In this document: piece by piece, positions 34,815 to 44,565 of the stretch | Numbering within the stretch: position 1 is the first letter of the stretch | Layout of the letters: every line of letters starts with the position of its first letter | NCBI RefSeq assembly: GCF_000820515.1 | Contig: NZ_JXDG01000061.1 | Coordinates: 1-64,000, forward strand | Origin: Pseudomonas batumici | GTDB lineage: Bacteria; Pseudomonadota; Gammaproteobacteria; Pseudomonadales; Pseudomonadaceae | Direction: 5' to 3' | DNA: 64,000 nt | Notes under the pieces: model-generated | The model's database searches: none | Told to the model about the DNA's origin: nothing | Seen by the model: the letters and a program-made list of their open reading frames with translations, nothing else | Program-made: the position numbers and the translations under genes

Positions 34815-35978
34815 ATGTCGATTCAGGTCGAAGACTATTTCGCGCGCGAAACCTTTCAGAAAATGAAGGCGTTCGCCGACAAGCAAGAAACCCCGTTCGT
34901 GGTCATCGACACCCAGATGATCGCCCAGGCCTACGACGACCTGCGTGCAGGCTTCGAATTCGCCAAGGTCTACTACGCCGTCAAGGCCAACCCGGCCGTC
35001 GAAATCATCGACCTGTTGAACGAAAAGGGTTCGAGCTTCGACATCGCCTCGATCTACGAGCTGGATAAAGTGATGAACCAGGGCGTCAGCCCGGATCGCA
35101 TCAGCTACGGCAACACCATCAAGAAATCCAAGGACATCCGCTACTTCTACGAGAAGGGTGTGCGCCTGTACGCCACCGACTCGGAAGCCGACCTGCGCAA
35201 CATCGCCAAGGCCGCACCGGGCTCGAAAGTCTATGTGCGTATCCTGACCGAAGGCTCGACCACCGCCGACTGGCCGCTGTCGCGCAAGTTCGGCTGCCAG
35301 ACCGACATGGCCATGGACCTGCTGATCCTCGCGCGCGACCTCGGCCTGGTGCCTTACGGCGTGTCCTTCCACGTCGGTTCGCAACAGCGCGATATCAGCG
35401 TCTGGGACGCGGCCATCGCCAAGGTCAAGGTGATCTTCGAACGCCTGAAGGAAGAAGACGGCATCCATCTCAAGCTGATCAACATGGGCGGCGGCTTCCC
35501 GGCCAACTACATCACCCGTACCAACAGCCTGGAAACCTACGCCGAGGAAATCATCCGTTTCCTCAAGGAAGACTTCGGCGACGACCTGCCGGAAATCATC
35601 CTGGAGCCAGGCCGTTCGCTGATCGCCAACGCCGGGATCCTGGTCAGCGAAGTCGTGCTGGTGGCGCGTAAATCGCGTACCGCCGTCGAGCGCTGGGTGT
35701 ACACCGACGTGGGCAAATTCTCCGGCCTGATCGAAACCACCGACGAGTCGATCAAGTTCCCGATCTGGACCGAGAAGAACGGCGAAGTGGAAGAAGTGGT
35801 GATCGCCGGTCCGACCTGCGACAGCGCCGACATCATGTACGAAAACTACAAGTACGGCCTGCCGCTGAACCTGGCGGCCGGCGACCGCCTGTACTGGCTG
35901 TCCACCGGCGCCTACACCACCAGCTACAGCGCCGTGGAATTCAATGGCTTCCCGCCGCTGAAATCGTTCTACGTGTAA
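34815..35978 (+). CDS. speC: ornithine decarboxylase (alanine-racemase-fold, type III)
   Basis: This 387-residue PLP enzyme makes putrescine from ornithine. The PLP lysine is K57 in YYAVKANP, the phosphate-binding region is MGGGFPA (224-230) and EPGRSLIANAG (264-274), and the catalytic cysteine is C335 in GPTCDSADIM, the mark of ornithine/lysine decarboxylases of this fold. The size and sequence match Pseudomonas SpeC rather than the large biodegradative enzymes. Some family members also act on lysine. AGGAG lies upstream of the ATG. A strong terminator follows. Confidence 0.93.
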   Translation: MSIQVEDYFARETFQKMKAFADKQETPFVVIDTQMIAQAYDDLRAGFEFAKVYYAVKANPAVEIIDLLNEKGSSFDIASIYELDKVMNQGVSPDRISYGNTIKKSKDIRYFYEKGVRLYATDSEADLRNIAKAAPGSKVYVRILTEGSTTADWPLSRKFGCQTDMAMDLLILARDLGLVPYGVSFHVGSQQRDISVWDAAIAKVKVIFERLKEEDGIHLKLINMGGGFPANYITRTNSLETYAEEIIRFLKEDFGDDLPEIILEPGRSLIANAGILVSEVVLVARKSRTAVERWVYTDVGKFSGLIETTDESIKFPIWTEKNGEVEEVVIAGPTCDSADIMYENYKYGLPLNLAAGDRLYWLSTGAYTTSYSAVEFNGFPPLKSFYV

Positions 35979-36026
35979 TACGCCGTACCGCTGAAACGCG
36001 CGCGGGCATACCGCGTGCTGTTCCCG

Positions 36027-36056
36027 AAAGGCCCGTGAATCCTCACGGGCCTTTTC
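36027..36056 (+). terminator. terminator of speC
   Basis: AAAGGCCCGTGA-ATCC-TCACGGGCCTTTT is a perfect stem with T-run about 50 bases after the speC stop. Confidence 0.9.
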
Positions 36057-36092
36057 TATTTACAGGCTGCAAAACTTTTCGGCGTCTGAGGG

Positions 36093-36881
36093 TCAAGCCA
36101 CCAGCGCCTGCAACGCCGCCTGGTCGGTTTCATCGCCCAGCAGCGCCGCCCGCTGGTGGTAGTCCAGCGCCAACGCGCGGATCTCGGGATGCGGCGCCGC
36201 CAGCAAGGCCTGGCGGCCGACCCGCAGGAACTTCAGGTTTCCACCGGCCAGCGACTGGCGCAACCAACCCCGCGCCTGGTCGATCTGCCCCAGGTCCGCC
36301 AGCACCGCCGCATAGCTGAACTGCCCGCGAAAGTCGCCGCCCTCGGCCGACAACCGATACCACTCGCAAGCCGCCACGAGATCGGCCGGACAGAAACGCC
36401 CGTCCTCCAGATAACGCCCCAGCAGGTTCATCGATTTGGCATGCCCGAGTTCGGCGGCGTGCCGGTAGCAGGCCAGCGCCGCGACCTGATCCTCGGCGAC
36501 CCCACGCCCGGTCGCCAGCAGATTGGCATAGTTGTACAAGCCCCAATCCAGCCCGCCGTCGGCGGCCAAGCGGTATTCCCGCGCCGCCGCCCGGGCGTCG
36601 GGCTCACAGCCCCAGCCATGCTCGAGGCAACGCCCGAGCATATTGCGCGCCATCAGGTGACCGCCATCTGCCGCAATACGGAACCAGCGCAAGGCCAGCG
36701 CCGGGTCCTGCTCGATGCCCTGCCCGTCCAGCAGGATCTGTCCCAGCAGCGCCTGGGCCTCCAGCACGCCCTGGCCGGCCGCCAATAAAACCGCCTGGGC
36801 CGCCCGGGCCGGATTCTCTTCGAGCATGGCCTTGAGCGAATCGCCGTCGAGGACTTCCTCGCGTCGCAGATGAAAGCCCAT
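36093..36881 (-). CDS. Sel1-repeat protein
   Basis: A 262-residue cytoplasmic protein made largely of Sel1-like (TPR-type) helical repeats. Four units can be read from about residue 40 to 200, each ending with WFRIAADGG, YRLAADGG, YRHAAELG and YRLSAEGG, after A-x3-LG starts. Such proteins usually act as scaffolds for protein contacts. It begins three bases after the piuC stop and is therefore probably co-transcribed with piuC under iron control, as in P. aeruginosa. Its partner is unknown. Confidence 0.85.
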   Translation of the reverse strand: MGFHLRREEVLDGDSLKAMLEENPARAAQAVLLAAGQGVLEAQALLGQILLDGQGIEQDPALALRWFRIAADGGHLMARNMLGRCLEHGWGCEPDARAAAREYRLAADGGLDWGLYNYANLLATGRGVAEDQVAALACYRHAAELGHAKSMNLLGRYLEDGRFCPADLVAACEWYRLSAEGGDFRGQFSYAAVLADLGQIDQARGWLRQSLAGGNLKFLRVGRQALLAAPHPEIRALALDYHQRAALLGDETDQAALQALVA

Positions 36882-36884
36882 GGC

Positions 36885-37565
36885 CTACACCTCGACCCAG
36901 CGGCGCAACAGGTTGTGATAGGTCCCGGTGAGCTGGATCAGCGCCGGATGATCGGGAACATCGCGGGTCAGGCTCTGGATCGCCGCGTCCATCTCGAACA
37001 GCAAGCTGCGCTGGCTGTCCTCACGCACCAGGCTCTGGGTCCAGAAGAACGCGGCATAGCGGGCACCGTGGGTCACCGCGTTGACCTTGTGCAGGCTGGT
37101 GCCCGGATAGAGCACCAGGTCGCCGGCGGGCAACTTGACCTGGCGGGTGCCGAAGGTGTCCTGGATCTCCAGTTCCCCGCCCTCGTATTCATCCGGATCG
37201 CTGAAGAACAGCGTGGACGACAGGTCGGTGCGTACCCGCTCCGGATTGCCCCGGGGCTGGCGCACGGCGTTATCGATATGGAAATCGAAACTGCCACCGG
37301 CCGTGTAACAGTTCAGTAACGGAGGGAACACCTTGTGCGGTAACGCCGCTGACATGAACTGCGGATTTTTCCACAGCCGCTCCAGCAGCGCCGCGCCGAT
37401 TTCCTGTGCCAGCGGATGGCCCTCCGGCAGTTGCAGGTTGTGCTTGGCCTTGGCCGACTGATAGCCGGCCGTCACCTTGCCGTCGGCCCAATCGGCCTGT
37501 TTCAGCGCCTGGCGTATGCGCAGCACCTCTTCACGGGAGAACAAGCCGGGAATGTGCAGCAGCAT
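36885..37565 (-). CDS. piuC: Fe(II)/2-oxoglutarate-dependent hydroxylase PiuC
   Basis: A 226-residue PKHD-type dioxygenase. The iron ligands are H96 and D98 (FDFHIDNAV) and H159 (PGTSLHKVNAVTHGARYAAFFW), with R169 as the likely 2-oxoglutarate contact. PiuC is widespread beside the PiuA siderophore receptor and is induced by iron starvation; its substrate is not established. The ATG at 37565 begins the conserved MLLHIPGLFS. It diverges from piuA, and a Fur-like box lies 29-50 bases upstream of its start. Confidence 0.92.
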   Translation of the reverse strand: MLLHIPGLFSREEVLRIRQALKQADWADGKVTAGYQSAKAKHNLQLPEGHPLAQEIGAALLERLWKNPQFMSAALPHKVFPPLLNCYTAGGSFDFHIDNAVRQPRGNPERVRTDLSSTLFFSDPDEYEGGELEIQDTFGTRQVKLPAGDLVLYPGTSLHKVNAVTHGARYAAFFWTQSLVREDSQRSLLFEMDAAIQSLTRDVPDHPALIQLTGTYHNLLRRWVEV

Positions 37566-37593
37566 GGTCGGTACCTGAAAGCGAAAGAGCGTC

Positions 37594-37615
37594 AATGATA
37601 TTGATTCTTATTGTC
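37594..37615. promoter_or_regulatory. Fur box candidate upstream of piuC
   Basis: AATGATATTGATTCTTATTGTC closely resembles the Fur 19-base consensus (GATAATGATAATCATTATC), with several hexamer repeats. It is placed to repress piuC and the Sel1 gene when iron is plentiful. Confidence 0.65.
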
Positions 37616-37700
37616 ACTGTAAAACCCTATCCGCCGCAGAGACCAACCAGGACGTAAAAACCGCAAAGGGAAAGTGTAAAGAACGCAAACCAAGAGCAAA

Positions 37701-37723
37701 TAGCAATGTATCTCATTTGATAC
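37701..37723. promoter_or_regulatory. Fur box candidate upstream of piuA
   Basis: TAGCAATGTATCTCATTTG resembles Pseudomonas Fur sites of the form AATGATAATCATTCTCATTTG, about 60-80 bases before the piuA start. The match is weaker than at 37594. Confidence 0.5.
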
Positions 37724-37779
37724 AGATAATCGTTTGCTCTATATTCCGCCGCCTTGAAACCCTAGGGAGGGAACGTCAC

Positions 37780-40047
37780 ATGTCACGTCAACAACCGCAT
37801 CTTCCAGTCAGTTCGCCACGTCTGCTCGCCTCGGCGATGGGCGTGGCCATCAGCGCCGCGTCCGCCGCGCAGATGGCGCAAGCGGCCGAGGACACTGACG
37901 GCAAGAGCCAGCGCAACAGCATTGCGTTGGACGCCACGAGCGTGACGGGGCAAGACCAGGAGTCGACTTCCTACCAGGTGGAAAAGGCCTCCTCGCAGAA
38001 ATACACCGCACCGCTGGCGGACACCCCACGCTCAGTGACCGTCGTCCCGCAGCAGGTGCTCAAGGACACTGCCGCCACCTCCTTGCAGGATGCCCTGCGC
38101 ACCGTGCCCGGCATCACCTTCGGTGCCGGTGAAGGCGGCAATCCGCAAGGCGATCGTCCGTTCATTCGTGGCTTCGATGCCCAGGGCGACACCTATGTCG
38201 ACGGCGTACGCGACACCGGCGCGCAATCGCGGGAAATCTTCGACGTCGAATCCATCGAAGTCAGCAAGGGCCCGAACTCGGCCTTCGGCGGTCGCGGCTC
38301 GGCCGGCGGCAGCCTGAACCTGGTCAGCAAACAGCCCAAGCAGCAGGACTTCACCAATGGCGGCTTCACCTATGGCTCCGACCAGACCCGTCGCTACACC
38401 CTGGACGTGAACCGCCAGTTCCTCGACAGCGCCGCCTTCCGCCTGAACCTGATGAACCACGAGCAGAACGTCGCCGGTCGCGACGCGGTCAACTACGACC
38501 GCTGGGGCGTGGCGCCGTCGCTGAGCTTCGGCCTGGGCACCCCGACCCGGGTCAACCTCAGCTACTACCATATGCAAAGCGACGACCTGCCGGACTCGGG
38601 GATTCCCTACGGCTACGGCTCCAAGGCCGGCAACGCCGCCCATGTGCACGACAAGCCGACAGACGGCGGCAACAGCAACAACTTCTACGGCCTGAAAGAC
38701 CGCGACTTCCGCAAGACCCGCGCCGACATCAGCACCTTCTCCATCGAGCACGACCTGAACGACTCGATGACCCTCAAGAACACCCTGCGCCACGGCAACA
38801 CCGGCCAGGACTATATCCTCACCCAGCCGGACGACAGCCAGCACAACGTCAACCAGTACGGCAACGTCTGGCGCCGGGCCAATACCCGGGTCGGGACCAC
38901 GACCACCACCACCAACCAGACCGACCTGTTCGGCGAGTTCCATGCACTGGGCTTGAAGAACAACTATTCCACGGGTCTGGAATTCAGCCGCGAGCAAAGC
39001 CGCTACAGCGGATACAGCGTGTCGAACAACAGCGCCGTGAAATGCCCGGTGGGATCGGCACCGCCGTACTGCACCTCGCTGTCCAACCCCAACCCGAACG
39101 ATCCCTGGACCGGTACGGCAGTACGCAACTACGCCTTCACCGACTCCAACGCCGACACCCGTGCCGCGTACGTTTTCGACACCATCGAACTCGATCCCAA
39201 GTGGTTGTTGAACGCCGGCCTGCGCTACGACAGCTTCGAGACGCAGTCCAAGACCGCAGCCACCCACCTGAAGAACGACAGCCACTTCTTCAACTGGCAG
39301 GCCGGCCTGGTCTGGAAGCCGGTTGAAAACGGCAGCGTCTATGCGTCCTACGCCACCTCGGCGACACCACCCGGTGCCCTGGTGGGCGAAGGCTCCGACG
39401 GCAACCCGCTGTCGGCCGGCAACTCCACCAGCGACCTGAAGCCGGAAGAAACCGTCAACTATGAGCTGGGTACCAAGTGGGATGTGTTCCACAACCGCCT
39501 GTCCCTGACCGCTGCGGTCTTCCGTACCGAGAAGAAGAACACCCGGATCCTGGTGGACCAGCTCATCTATCGGAACGCCGGTGAATCCCGTGTCGACGGT
39601 ATCGAACTGTCGGCCAGCGGCAAGATCACCGACAAGTGGCAAGTGTTCGCCGGCTACAGCTACCTGGACAGCGAGCTGGTGGACCCGGGCTTCAACGGTC
39701 GTAACGGTGTGATCAGCGCCGGCTCGGCCAAAGGCAACCAGATGCCCAACACGCCGAAGAACAGCTTCAGCCTGTGGACAACTTATGAAGTGCTGCCGAA
39801 GTTGACCGTCGGGGGTGGTGCCTTTTATGTCGATCAGGTCTACGGCGACAGTGCCAATACCGTCTATGTCCCGGCCTACACCCGCTACGACGCCATGGCC
39901 AGCTACAAGCTGACCCGGAACGTCGACCTGCAGTTGAACGTCCAGAACCTGACCAACGAGACCTATTACGACAAGGCCTATGCCGCCCACTTCGCCAACC
40001 AGGCGCCAGGGCGGACCGCGTTGTTCACTACCAGCTTCCATTTCTAA
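37780..40047 (+). CDS. piuA: TonB-dependent siderophore receptor PiuA
   Basis: A 755-residue outer-membrane receptor for ferric siderophores, of the catecholate type (PiuA/Fiu). After a signal peptide (cut near AQAAE) the TonB-interacting region and plug domain follow (PRSVTVVPQQVLKDTAATSLQDALRTVPGITFG, RGFDAQGDTYVDGVRDTG), then a 22-strand barrel ending in GRTALFTTSFHF with the terminal aromatic. PiuA is known to take up siderophore-drug conjugates in Pseudomonas. The ATG at 37780 has GGGAGG upstream; an earlier in-frame start adds residues without a signal. It is followed by a terminator. Confidence 0.93.
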   Translation: MSRQQPHLPVSSPRLLASAMGVAISAASAAQMAQAAEDTDGKSQRNSIALDATSVTGQDQESTSYQVEKASSQKYTAPLADTPRSVTVVPQQVLKDTAATSLQDALRTVPGITFGAGEGGNPQGDRPFIRGFDAQGDTYVDGVRDTGAQSREIFDVESIEVSKGPNSAFGGRGSAGGSLNLVSKQPKQQDFTNGGFTYGSDQTRRYTLDVNRQFLDSAAFRLNLMNHEQNVAGRDAVNYDRWGVAPSLSFGLGTPTRVNLSYYHMQSDDLPDSGIPYGYGSKAGNAAHVHDKPTDGGNSNNFYGLKDRDFRKTRADISTFSIEHDLNDSMTLKNTLRHGNTGQDYILTQPDDSQHNVNQYGNVWRRANTRVGTTTTTTNQTDLFGEFHALGLKNNYSTGLEFSREQSRYSGYSVSNNSAVKCPVGSAPPYCTSLSNPNPNDPWTGTAVRNYAFTDSNADTRAAYVFDTIELDPKWLLNAGLRYDSFETQSKTAATHLKNDSHFFNWQAGLVWKPVENGSVYASYATSATPPGALVGEGSDGNPLSAGNSTSDLKPEETVNYELGTKWDVFHNRLSLTAAVFRTEKKNTRILVDQLIYRNAGESRVDGIELSASGKITDKWQVFAGYSYLDSELVDPGFNGRNGVISAGSAKGNQMPNTPKNSFSLWTTYEVLPKLTVGGGAFYVDQVYGDSANTVYVPAYTRYDAMASYKLTRNVDLQLNVQNLTNETYYDKAYAAHFANQAPGRTALFTTSFHF

Positions 40048-40070
40048 AGGGTCAGCGCCGACATTGACCC

Positions 40071-40102
40071 AAGCCCCGCTCATGCTCATGAGCGGGGCTT
40101 TT
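40071..40102 (+). terminator. terminator of piuA
   Basis: AAGCCCCGCTCAT and ATGAGCGGGGCTT form a perfect stem with a short T-run. piuB therefore probably has its own promoter in the next 100 bases. Confidence 0.8.
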
Positions 40103-40109
40103 CATTACA

Positions 40110-40138
40110 CGAAAAATATCCCGAATATGAATTCGTCG
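40110..40138. promoter_or_regulatory. weak Fur-like site upstream of piuB
   Basis: AT-rich sequence around GAATATGAATTCGTC and GCATTCTCAT partly fits the Fur pattern. It is suggested mainly because piuB follows piuA and has an independent upstream region after the terminator. Confidence 0.3.
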
Positions 40139-40203
40139 CATTCTCATAAACACACGGCATAATACGCGCCGTAAGAATCACTTCGATAGAGCAAGGCGAT
40201 CCC

Positions 40204-42735
40204 GTGTTGAAAAAGACACTGTTCCAATTGCACTGGCTGTTCGGCATCACCGCCGGGCTGGTGCTGGCCTTCATGGGGATCACCGGTGCCCTGGTGTCCT
40301 TCCAGGACGAACTGTTGCGCCTGCTCAATCCCAGCGTCCTGCAACTTGAGGTGCCGGCGCACGGCGAGGCGCTGCCCCCGGCCGAACTGGTGCGCAGGCT
40401 CGAAGCCCGCGAAGGCAAGCGCGTCGCCATGCTCTGGGTCGAACCCCATGGCGACAGCGCCGCGCGGGTCGCCTTCACAGCCCCGCCCGGCGAGCACCGT
40501 GGGCAGATGCGCTACTTCGACCCCTACACCGCCGACTACCAGGGCGACGCCCAGGGCCAGGACTTCTTCGGCCTGATGCTGCAGCTGCACCGTTTCCTCG
40601 CCATGGGCGACAGCGGCCGGCAGATCACCGGCGCGTGCACCCTGATGCTGGTGTTCTTCTGCCTCTCCGGACTCTATCTGCGCTGGCCGCGCCAGGCCCT
40701 CGACTGGCGGGCCTGGCTGACCTTCGACCGGGCGAAAAAAGGCCGCGCCTTCAACTGGAACCTGCACGCGGTCGCCGGCACCTGGTGCCTGCTGCTCTAC
40801 CTGCTGTCGGCGCTGACCGGGCTGTCCTGGTCCTACGAGTGGTACAGCAACGGCCTGAACAAACTGCTGGCCGACTCGCCACTGCAACAACGTCGCGGCG
40901 GACCGCGTACGCCGCCGCCCAGCGGGCCAACACCGGGCGCCGACTACGACGCCATCTGGGCCAGCCTCCAACGCGCCGCGGGCCCCGACCTCAGTGCCTA
41001 CAACATCCGCATGCCGGCCATGGCCGGACAACCGGCGACGGTCTACTACCTGCTCAAGGATTCGCCCCATGAGCGCGCCCTCAACCAGATCAACCTGAAC
41101 CCGCTCACCGGCGTCATCCATGACCATTTGCGCTACGCCGACCAAAGCTTCAAGGCGCAGCTGCTGACCAGCCTTTACGCGCTGCACGTCGGCAGTTACT
41201 TCGGGGTCATCGGCCGGATCCTGCTGACGCTGTCCAGCCTGAGCATGCCACTGTTCTTCGTCACCGGCTGGCTGCTGTACCTGGATCGGCGGCGCAAGAA
41301 ACGCCAGGTGAAGCAGGCCCGCCAGGAGCTGGAACCGCATCGCGACGACCGTTCGGCCTGGTTGATCGGCTTCGCCAGCCAGAGCGGTTTCGCAGAACAG
41401 CTGGCGTGGCAGAGCGCCGGCCAGTTGCAGGCCGCCGGCTTGCCGGTGCGGGTCCGGCCTCTCGCCGACCTCGATGAACGGGACCTGCGCGAATCGGCCC
41501 ATGCGCTGTTCGTCGTCAGCACCTTTGGCGACGGCGAAGCGCCGGACAGCGCCCGCGGGTTCGAGCGCAAGGTGCTCGGCCGGCCACTGTCCCTCGATAG
41601 CCTGAACTATTCGGTGCTGGCGCTCGGTGATCGGCAATACCCGCACTTCTGCGGTTTCGCCCGACGCCTGCATCACTGGCTGGAAGAGCGCGGCGGCACG
41701 CTCCTGTTCGCCCCGGTCGAAGTCGACAACGGCAGTCCCTATGCCCTGCGCTACTGGCAACAGCAGCTCAACCAGTTGACCGGCGGCGCTCCCCCGGTGA
41801 CCTGGCAGGCACCGAGTTTCGCCACCTGGACCTTGCGCCAGCGCGAACTGCTCAATCCGGGCAGCACCGGTTCCGGCGTCTACCGGCTGGCCCTGACGCC
41901 CGAGACGCCCACCCCATGGCAGGCCGGCGACCTGGTGGAAATCCGCCCGCGCCAGAGTGCCCTGGCAGTGGAACATTTCCTCGCCGGGCTCGGGCTTGAT
42001 GCCGACAGCCCGGTGCAACTCGACGGCATGCAGGAAAGCCTCGCCCAGGCCCTGGGCGGACGCCAGTTGCCGGAGAATCGGGTCCATCTGCTCGGCCTGC
42101 ATGCCCAGGCACTGGTGGACGCGCTGATACCGCTGGGCCCGCGCGAGTACTCCATCGCGTCCATTGAAAGCGATGGGCAACTGGAACTGCTCGTGCGCCA
42201 GGAACGCCATGCCGATGGCAGCCTGGGGGTGGGTTCCGGGTGGCTGACCGAGCATGCGCCGCCGGGAGCAGGCATCAGCCTGCGGGTGCGGCGCAACAGC
42301 GGTTTCCATCTGCCGGTGGCGCCCTGTCCGTTGATCCTGTTGGGCAACGGTACGGGCCTGGCGGGTTTGCGCAGCTTGCTCAAGGCCCGTATTGCCGATG
42401 GCCAGCGCGACAATTGGTTGCTGTTCGGCGAGCGCAATATCGCCCACGATTTCCATTGCGCGGAGGAGTTGATCGGCTGGCTCGCCAGCGGTGACCTGGC
42501 GCGACTGGACCTGGCATTTTCCCGCGACCAGGCGGAGAGAATCTATGTCCAGGATCGTCTGCGTGACGCGGCGGATGAACTGCGCAAATGGCTGGCGGCC
42601 GGCGCGGCGCTGTATATCTGTGGCAGCTTGCGGGGGATGGCGGCGGGGGTCGACCGGGTGTTGCTGGAATTGCTCGGGGCCAAGGCCGTCGAGGCATTGA
42701 TCGAGCAAGGGCGTTATCGGCGGGATGTGTACTGA
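40204..42735 (+). CDS. piuB: PepSY-membrane/flavodoxin/FAD-NADPH reductase (PiuB type)
   Basis: An 843-residue fusion. Residues 1-375 form a PepSY-type four-span membrane domain (FQLHWLFGITAGLVLAFMGITGALVSFQDEL at the start, then FNWNLHAVAGTWCLLLYLLSALTGLSWSYEW). Residues about 385-520 are a flavodoxin domain (GFASQSGFAEQLAWQ), and the rest is a ferredoxin-reductase-like FAD/NADPH module (PREYSIAS, PLILLGNGTGLAGLR). It looks like an electron carrier across the inner membrane that reduces ferric siderophore iron in the periplasm. It starts with a GTG with AAGGCG upstream. Adjacent piuA gives the name; the reductase role is inferred from family and domains. Confidence 0.9.
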   Translation: MLKKTLFQLHWLFGITAGLVLAFMGITGALVSFQDELLRLLNPSVLQLEVPAHGEALPPAELVRRLEAREGKRVAMLWVEPHGDSAARVAFTAPPGEHRGQMRYFDPYTADYQGDAQGQDFFGLMLQLHRFLAMGDSGRQITGACTLMLVFFCLSGLYLRWPRQALDWRAWLTFDRAKKGRAFNWNLHAVAGTWCLLLYLLSALTGLSWSYEWYSNGLNKLLADSPLQQRRGGPRTPPPSGPTPGADYDAIWASLQRAAGPDLSAYNIRMPAMAGQPATVYYLLKDSPHERALNQINLNPLTGVIHDHLRYADQSFKAQLLTSLYALHVGSYFGVIGRILLTLSSLSMPLFFVTGWLLYLDRRRKKRQVKQARQELEPHRDDRSAWLIGFASQSGFAEQLAWQSAGQLQAAGLPVRVRPLADLDERDLRESAHALFVVSTFGDGEAPDSARGFERKVLGRPLSLDSLNYSVLALGDRQYPHFCGFARRLHHWLEERGGTLLFAPVEVDNGSPYALRYWQQQLNQLTGGAPPVTWQAPSFATWTLRQRELLNPGSTGSGVYRLALTPETPTPWQAGDLVEIRPRQSALAVEHFLAGLGLDADSPVQLDGMQESLAQALGGRQLPENRVHLLGLHAQALVDALIPLGPREYSIASIESDGQLELLVRQERHADGSLGVGSGWLTEHAPPGAGISLRVRRNSGFHLPVAPCPLILLGNGTGLAGLRSLLKARIADGQRDNWLLFGERNIAHDFHCAEELIGWLASGDLARLDLAFSRDQAERIYVQDRLRDAADELRKWLAAGAALYICGSLRGMAAGVDRVLLELLGAKAVEALIEQGRYRRDVY

Positions 42736-42757
42736 GGCTCGATCAGAACACCGTGTT

Positions 42758-42785
42758 GTGGCGAGCAGGCTTGCCCGCTCGCCAC
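42758..42785. repeat. REP-like palindrome
   Basis: GTGGCGAGCAGG-CTTG-CCCGCTCGCCAC is a near copy of the repeat at 3484, with one mismatch between its arms. It lies between convergent piuB and fruA. Confidence 0.75.
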
Positions 42786-42799
42786 AAGGAACAACACAG

Positions 42800-44554
42800 T
42801 CAAGCTCGTGCCGGTTCGATACTCAGCTCAACCACTTCCGGCCGCTTGAGCACGGCATAAGCCAGCGCCGTCAGCAGACTGCCGGCGACAATCGCCAACA
42901 AGTACAGCAGCGCATGGTTGATCGCATTCGGGATCAGCATCACGAACAGGCCGCCGTGGGGCGCCATCAGCTTACAGCCGAAATACATCGACAAGGCACC
43001 CGTCAGCGCGCCGCCGGCAATGCTCGCCGGAATCACCCGCAACGGATCCTTGGCCGCGAACGGAATCGCCCCCTCGGAGATAAAGCACAGCCCCAGCACG
43101 AACGCCGCCTTGCCCGCCTCCCGCTCACCCTGGGCAAACTTGTGCCGTGCAATCAGCGTGGCGATCCCCAGGCCGATCGGCGGTACCATGCCCGCCGCCA
43201 TGGTCGCCGCCATCGGTGCATAACTCTGCGACGCCAGCAGCCCGACCGAAAACGCATAGGCCGCCTTGTTGATCGGCCCGCCCAGGTCGACGCACATCAT
43301 CCCGCCCAGCAACACCCCGAGCAAAATGGCGTTGGCGGTGCCCATGCTGTCGAGGAAATGCGTCAGCGCCTCGAGCATCCCCGCGACCGGTTTACCCACC
43401 ACATAGATCATCACCAGGCCGGTGAACAGGCTCGCCAGCAACGGAATGATCAGGATCGGCTTCAGGGCCTCAAGGCTGGTGGGCAACTGCGCATAACGAT
43501 TGATCGCCTTGGCGCTGTAACCGGCCAGAAAACCGGCGATGATCCCGCCGATAAAGCCCGCGCCCAGAGTGCTCGCCAGCAGGCCGCCGATCATGCCCGG
43601 TGCCAGGCCCGGACGGTCGGCAATCGAATAGGCGATGTAGCCGGCCAGCAAGGGCACCATCAACTTGAACGCGCTTTCGCCGCCGATCTGCATCAAGGCG
43701 GCCGCCAGCGTGCCGGGCTCCTTGAAGGCGGTGATGCCGAAGACGAACGACAGGGCGATCATCAGGCCGCCCGCCACCACCATCGGCAACATGAACGAGA
43801 CACCGGTCAGCAGGTGTTTGTAGACACCGGTCTTTTCCTGCTTGGCGGGTGCCGCTGCGCTTCCCGTCGTGACTTGCTCAGGCCGGCCTTCGGCCAGCGC
43901 CTTGTCGAGGGTCGCGTCCGGTTGCTTCAAGGCGATACCGGTACCGCAACGGTAGATCTTCTTGCCGGCGAAACGCTCGGTGGCAACTTCGATATCCGCC
44001 GCCAGCAACACCACATCGGCCTCGGCGATCGCCGCCGCGCTCAGCGGGTTGCGGGCGCCGACCGAGCCCTGGGTTTCCACCTGCAGGTCATAGCCCAGAC
44101 GCTTGGCCGACTGCTGCAAGGCTTCGGCGGCCATGAAGGTGTGGGCCACGCCGGTCGGGCAGGCGGTCACCGCCACCAGGCGCGGTGCGCGCTTGAGCGG
44201 CGCAACCGGTTCGGCCGCCACCTCGGGCACGGCCTTGGGTGCGACATGCAGCCGGGCCTCTTCGGCGCCCCGACGCAAGACCGCCTCGACATCCTGCAAC
44301 GCCTGGGCCGGGGTGCTTTGAAAAACCCGCTTGCCGACAAACCGCGACATCTCCACCGGCACGCTGCTGACCAGCAACACCCATTCAGCCGCATCGATCG
44401 TCGCCGCCGACAGCTCGCGCTCCGGGTGCTGGTTGTCGTGGACCTCGACACTGGTGCTCCACCCCTGGCGCTGGGCCGCCGCATCGAGCAGGCGGGCGCA
44501 CAGCACACTGGTGACCATGCCGTTCGGGCAGGCGGTAACAATGGCTAATTTCAT
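42800..44554 (-). CDS. fruA: fructose PTS permease IIB'BC (FruA)
   Basis: A 584-residue inner-membrane permease that phosphorylates fructose to fructose-1-phosphate during uptake. Residues 1-95 form an inactive-like EIIB' domain (TACPNGMVTS; C9), residues 125-225 the active EIIB domain with phospho-acceptor C132 in TACPTGVAHTFMAAEAL, and residues about 245-575 the EIIC domain with about eight spans (MLPMVVAGGLMIALSFVFG; GGPINKAAYAF). It lies 11 bases after fruK in the fruBKA operon. ATG with GAGGAATAG-type sequence upstream. Confidence 0.95.
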   Translation of the reverse strand: MKLAIVTACPNGMVTSVLCARLLDAAAQRQGWSTSVEVHDNQHPERELSAATIDAAEWVLLVSSVPVEMSRFVGKRVFQSTPAQALQDVEAVLRRGAEEARLHVAPKAVPEVAAEPVAPLKRAPRLVAVTACPTGVAHTFMAAEALQQSAKRLGYDLQVETQGSVGARNPLSAAAIAEADVVLLAADIEVATERFAGKKIYRCGTGIALKQPDATLDKALAEGRPEQVTTGSAAAPAKQEKTGVYKHLLTGVSFMLPMVVAGGLMIALSFVFGITAFKEPGTLAAALMQIGGESAFKLMVPLLAGYIAYSIADRPGLAPGMIGGLLASTLGAGFIGGIIAGFLAGYSAKAINRYAQLPTSLEALKPILIIPLLASLFTGLVMIYVVGKPVAGMLEALTHFLDSMGTANAILLGVLLGGMMCVDLGGPINKAAYAFSVGLLASQSYAPMAATMAAGMVPPIGLGIATLIARHKFAQGEREAGKAAFVLGLCFISEGAIPFAAKDPLRVIPASIAGGALTGALSMYFGCKLMAPHGGLFVMLIPNAINHALLYLLAIVAGSLLTALAYAVLKRPEVVELSIEPARA

Positions 44555-44565
44555 GACTATTCCTC

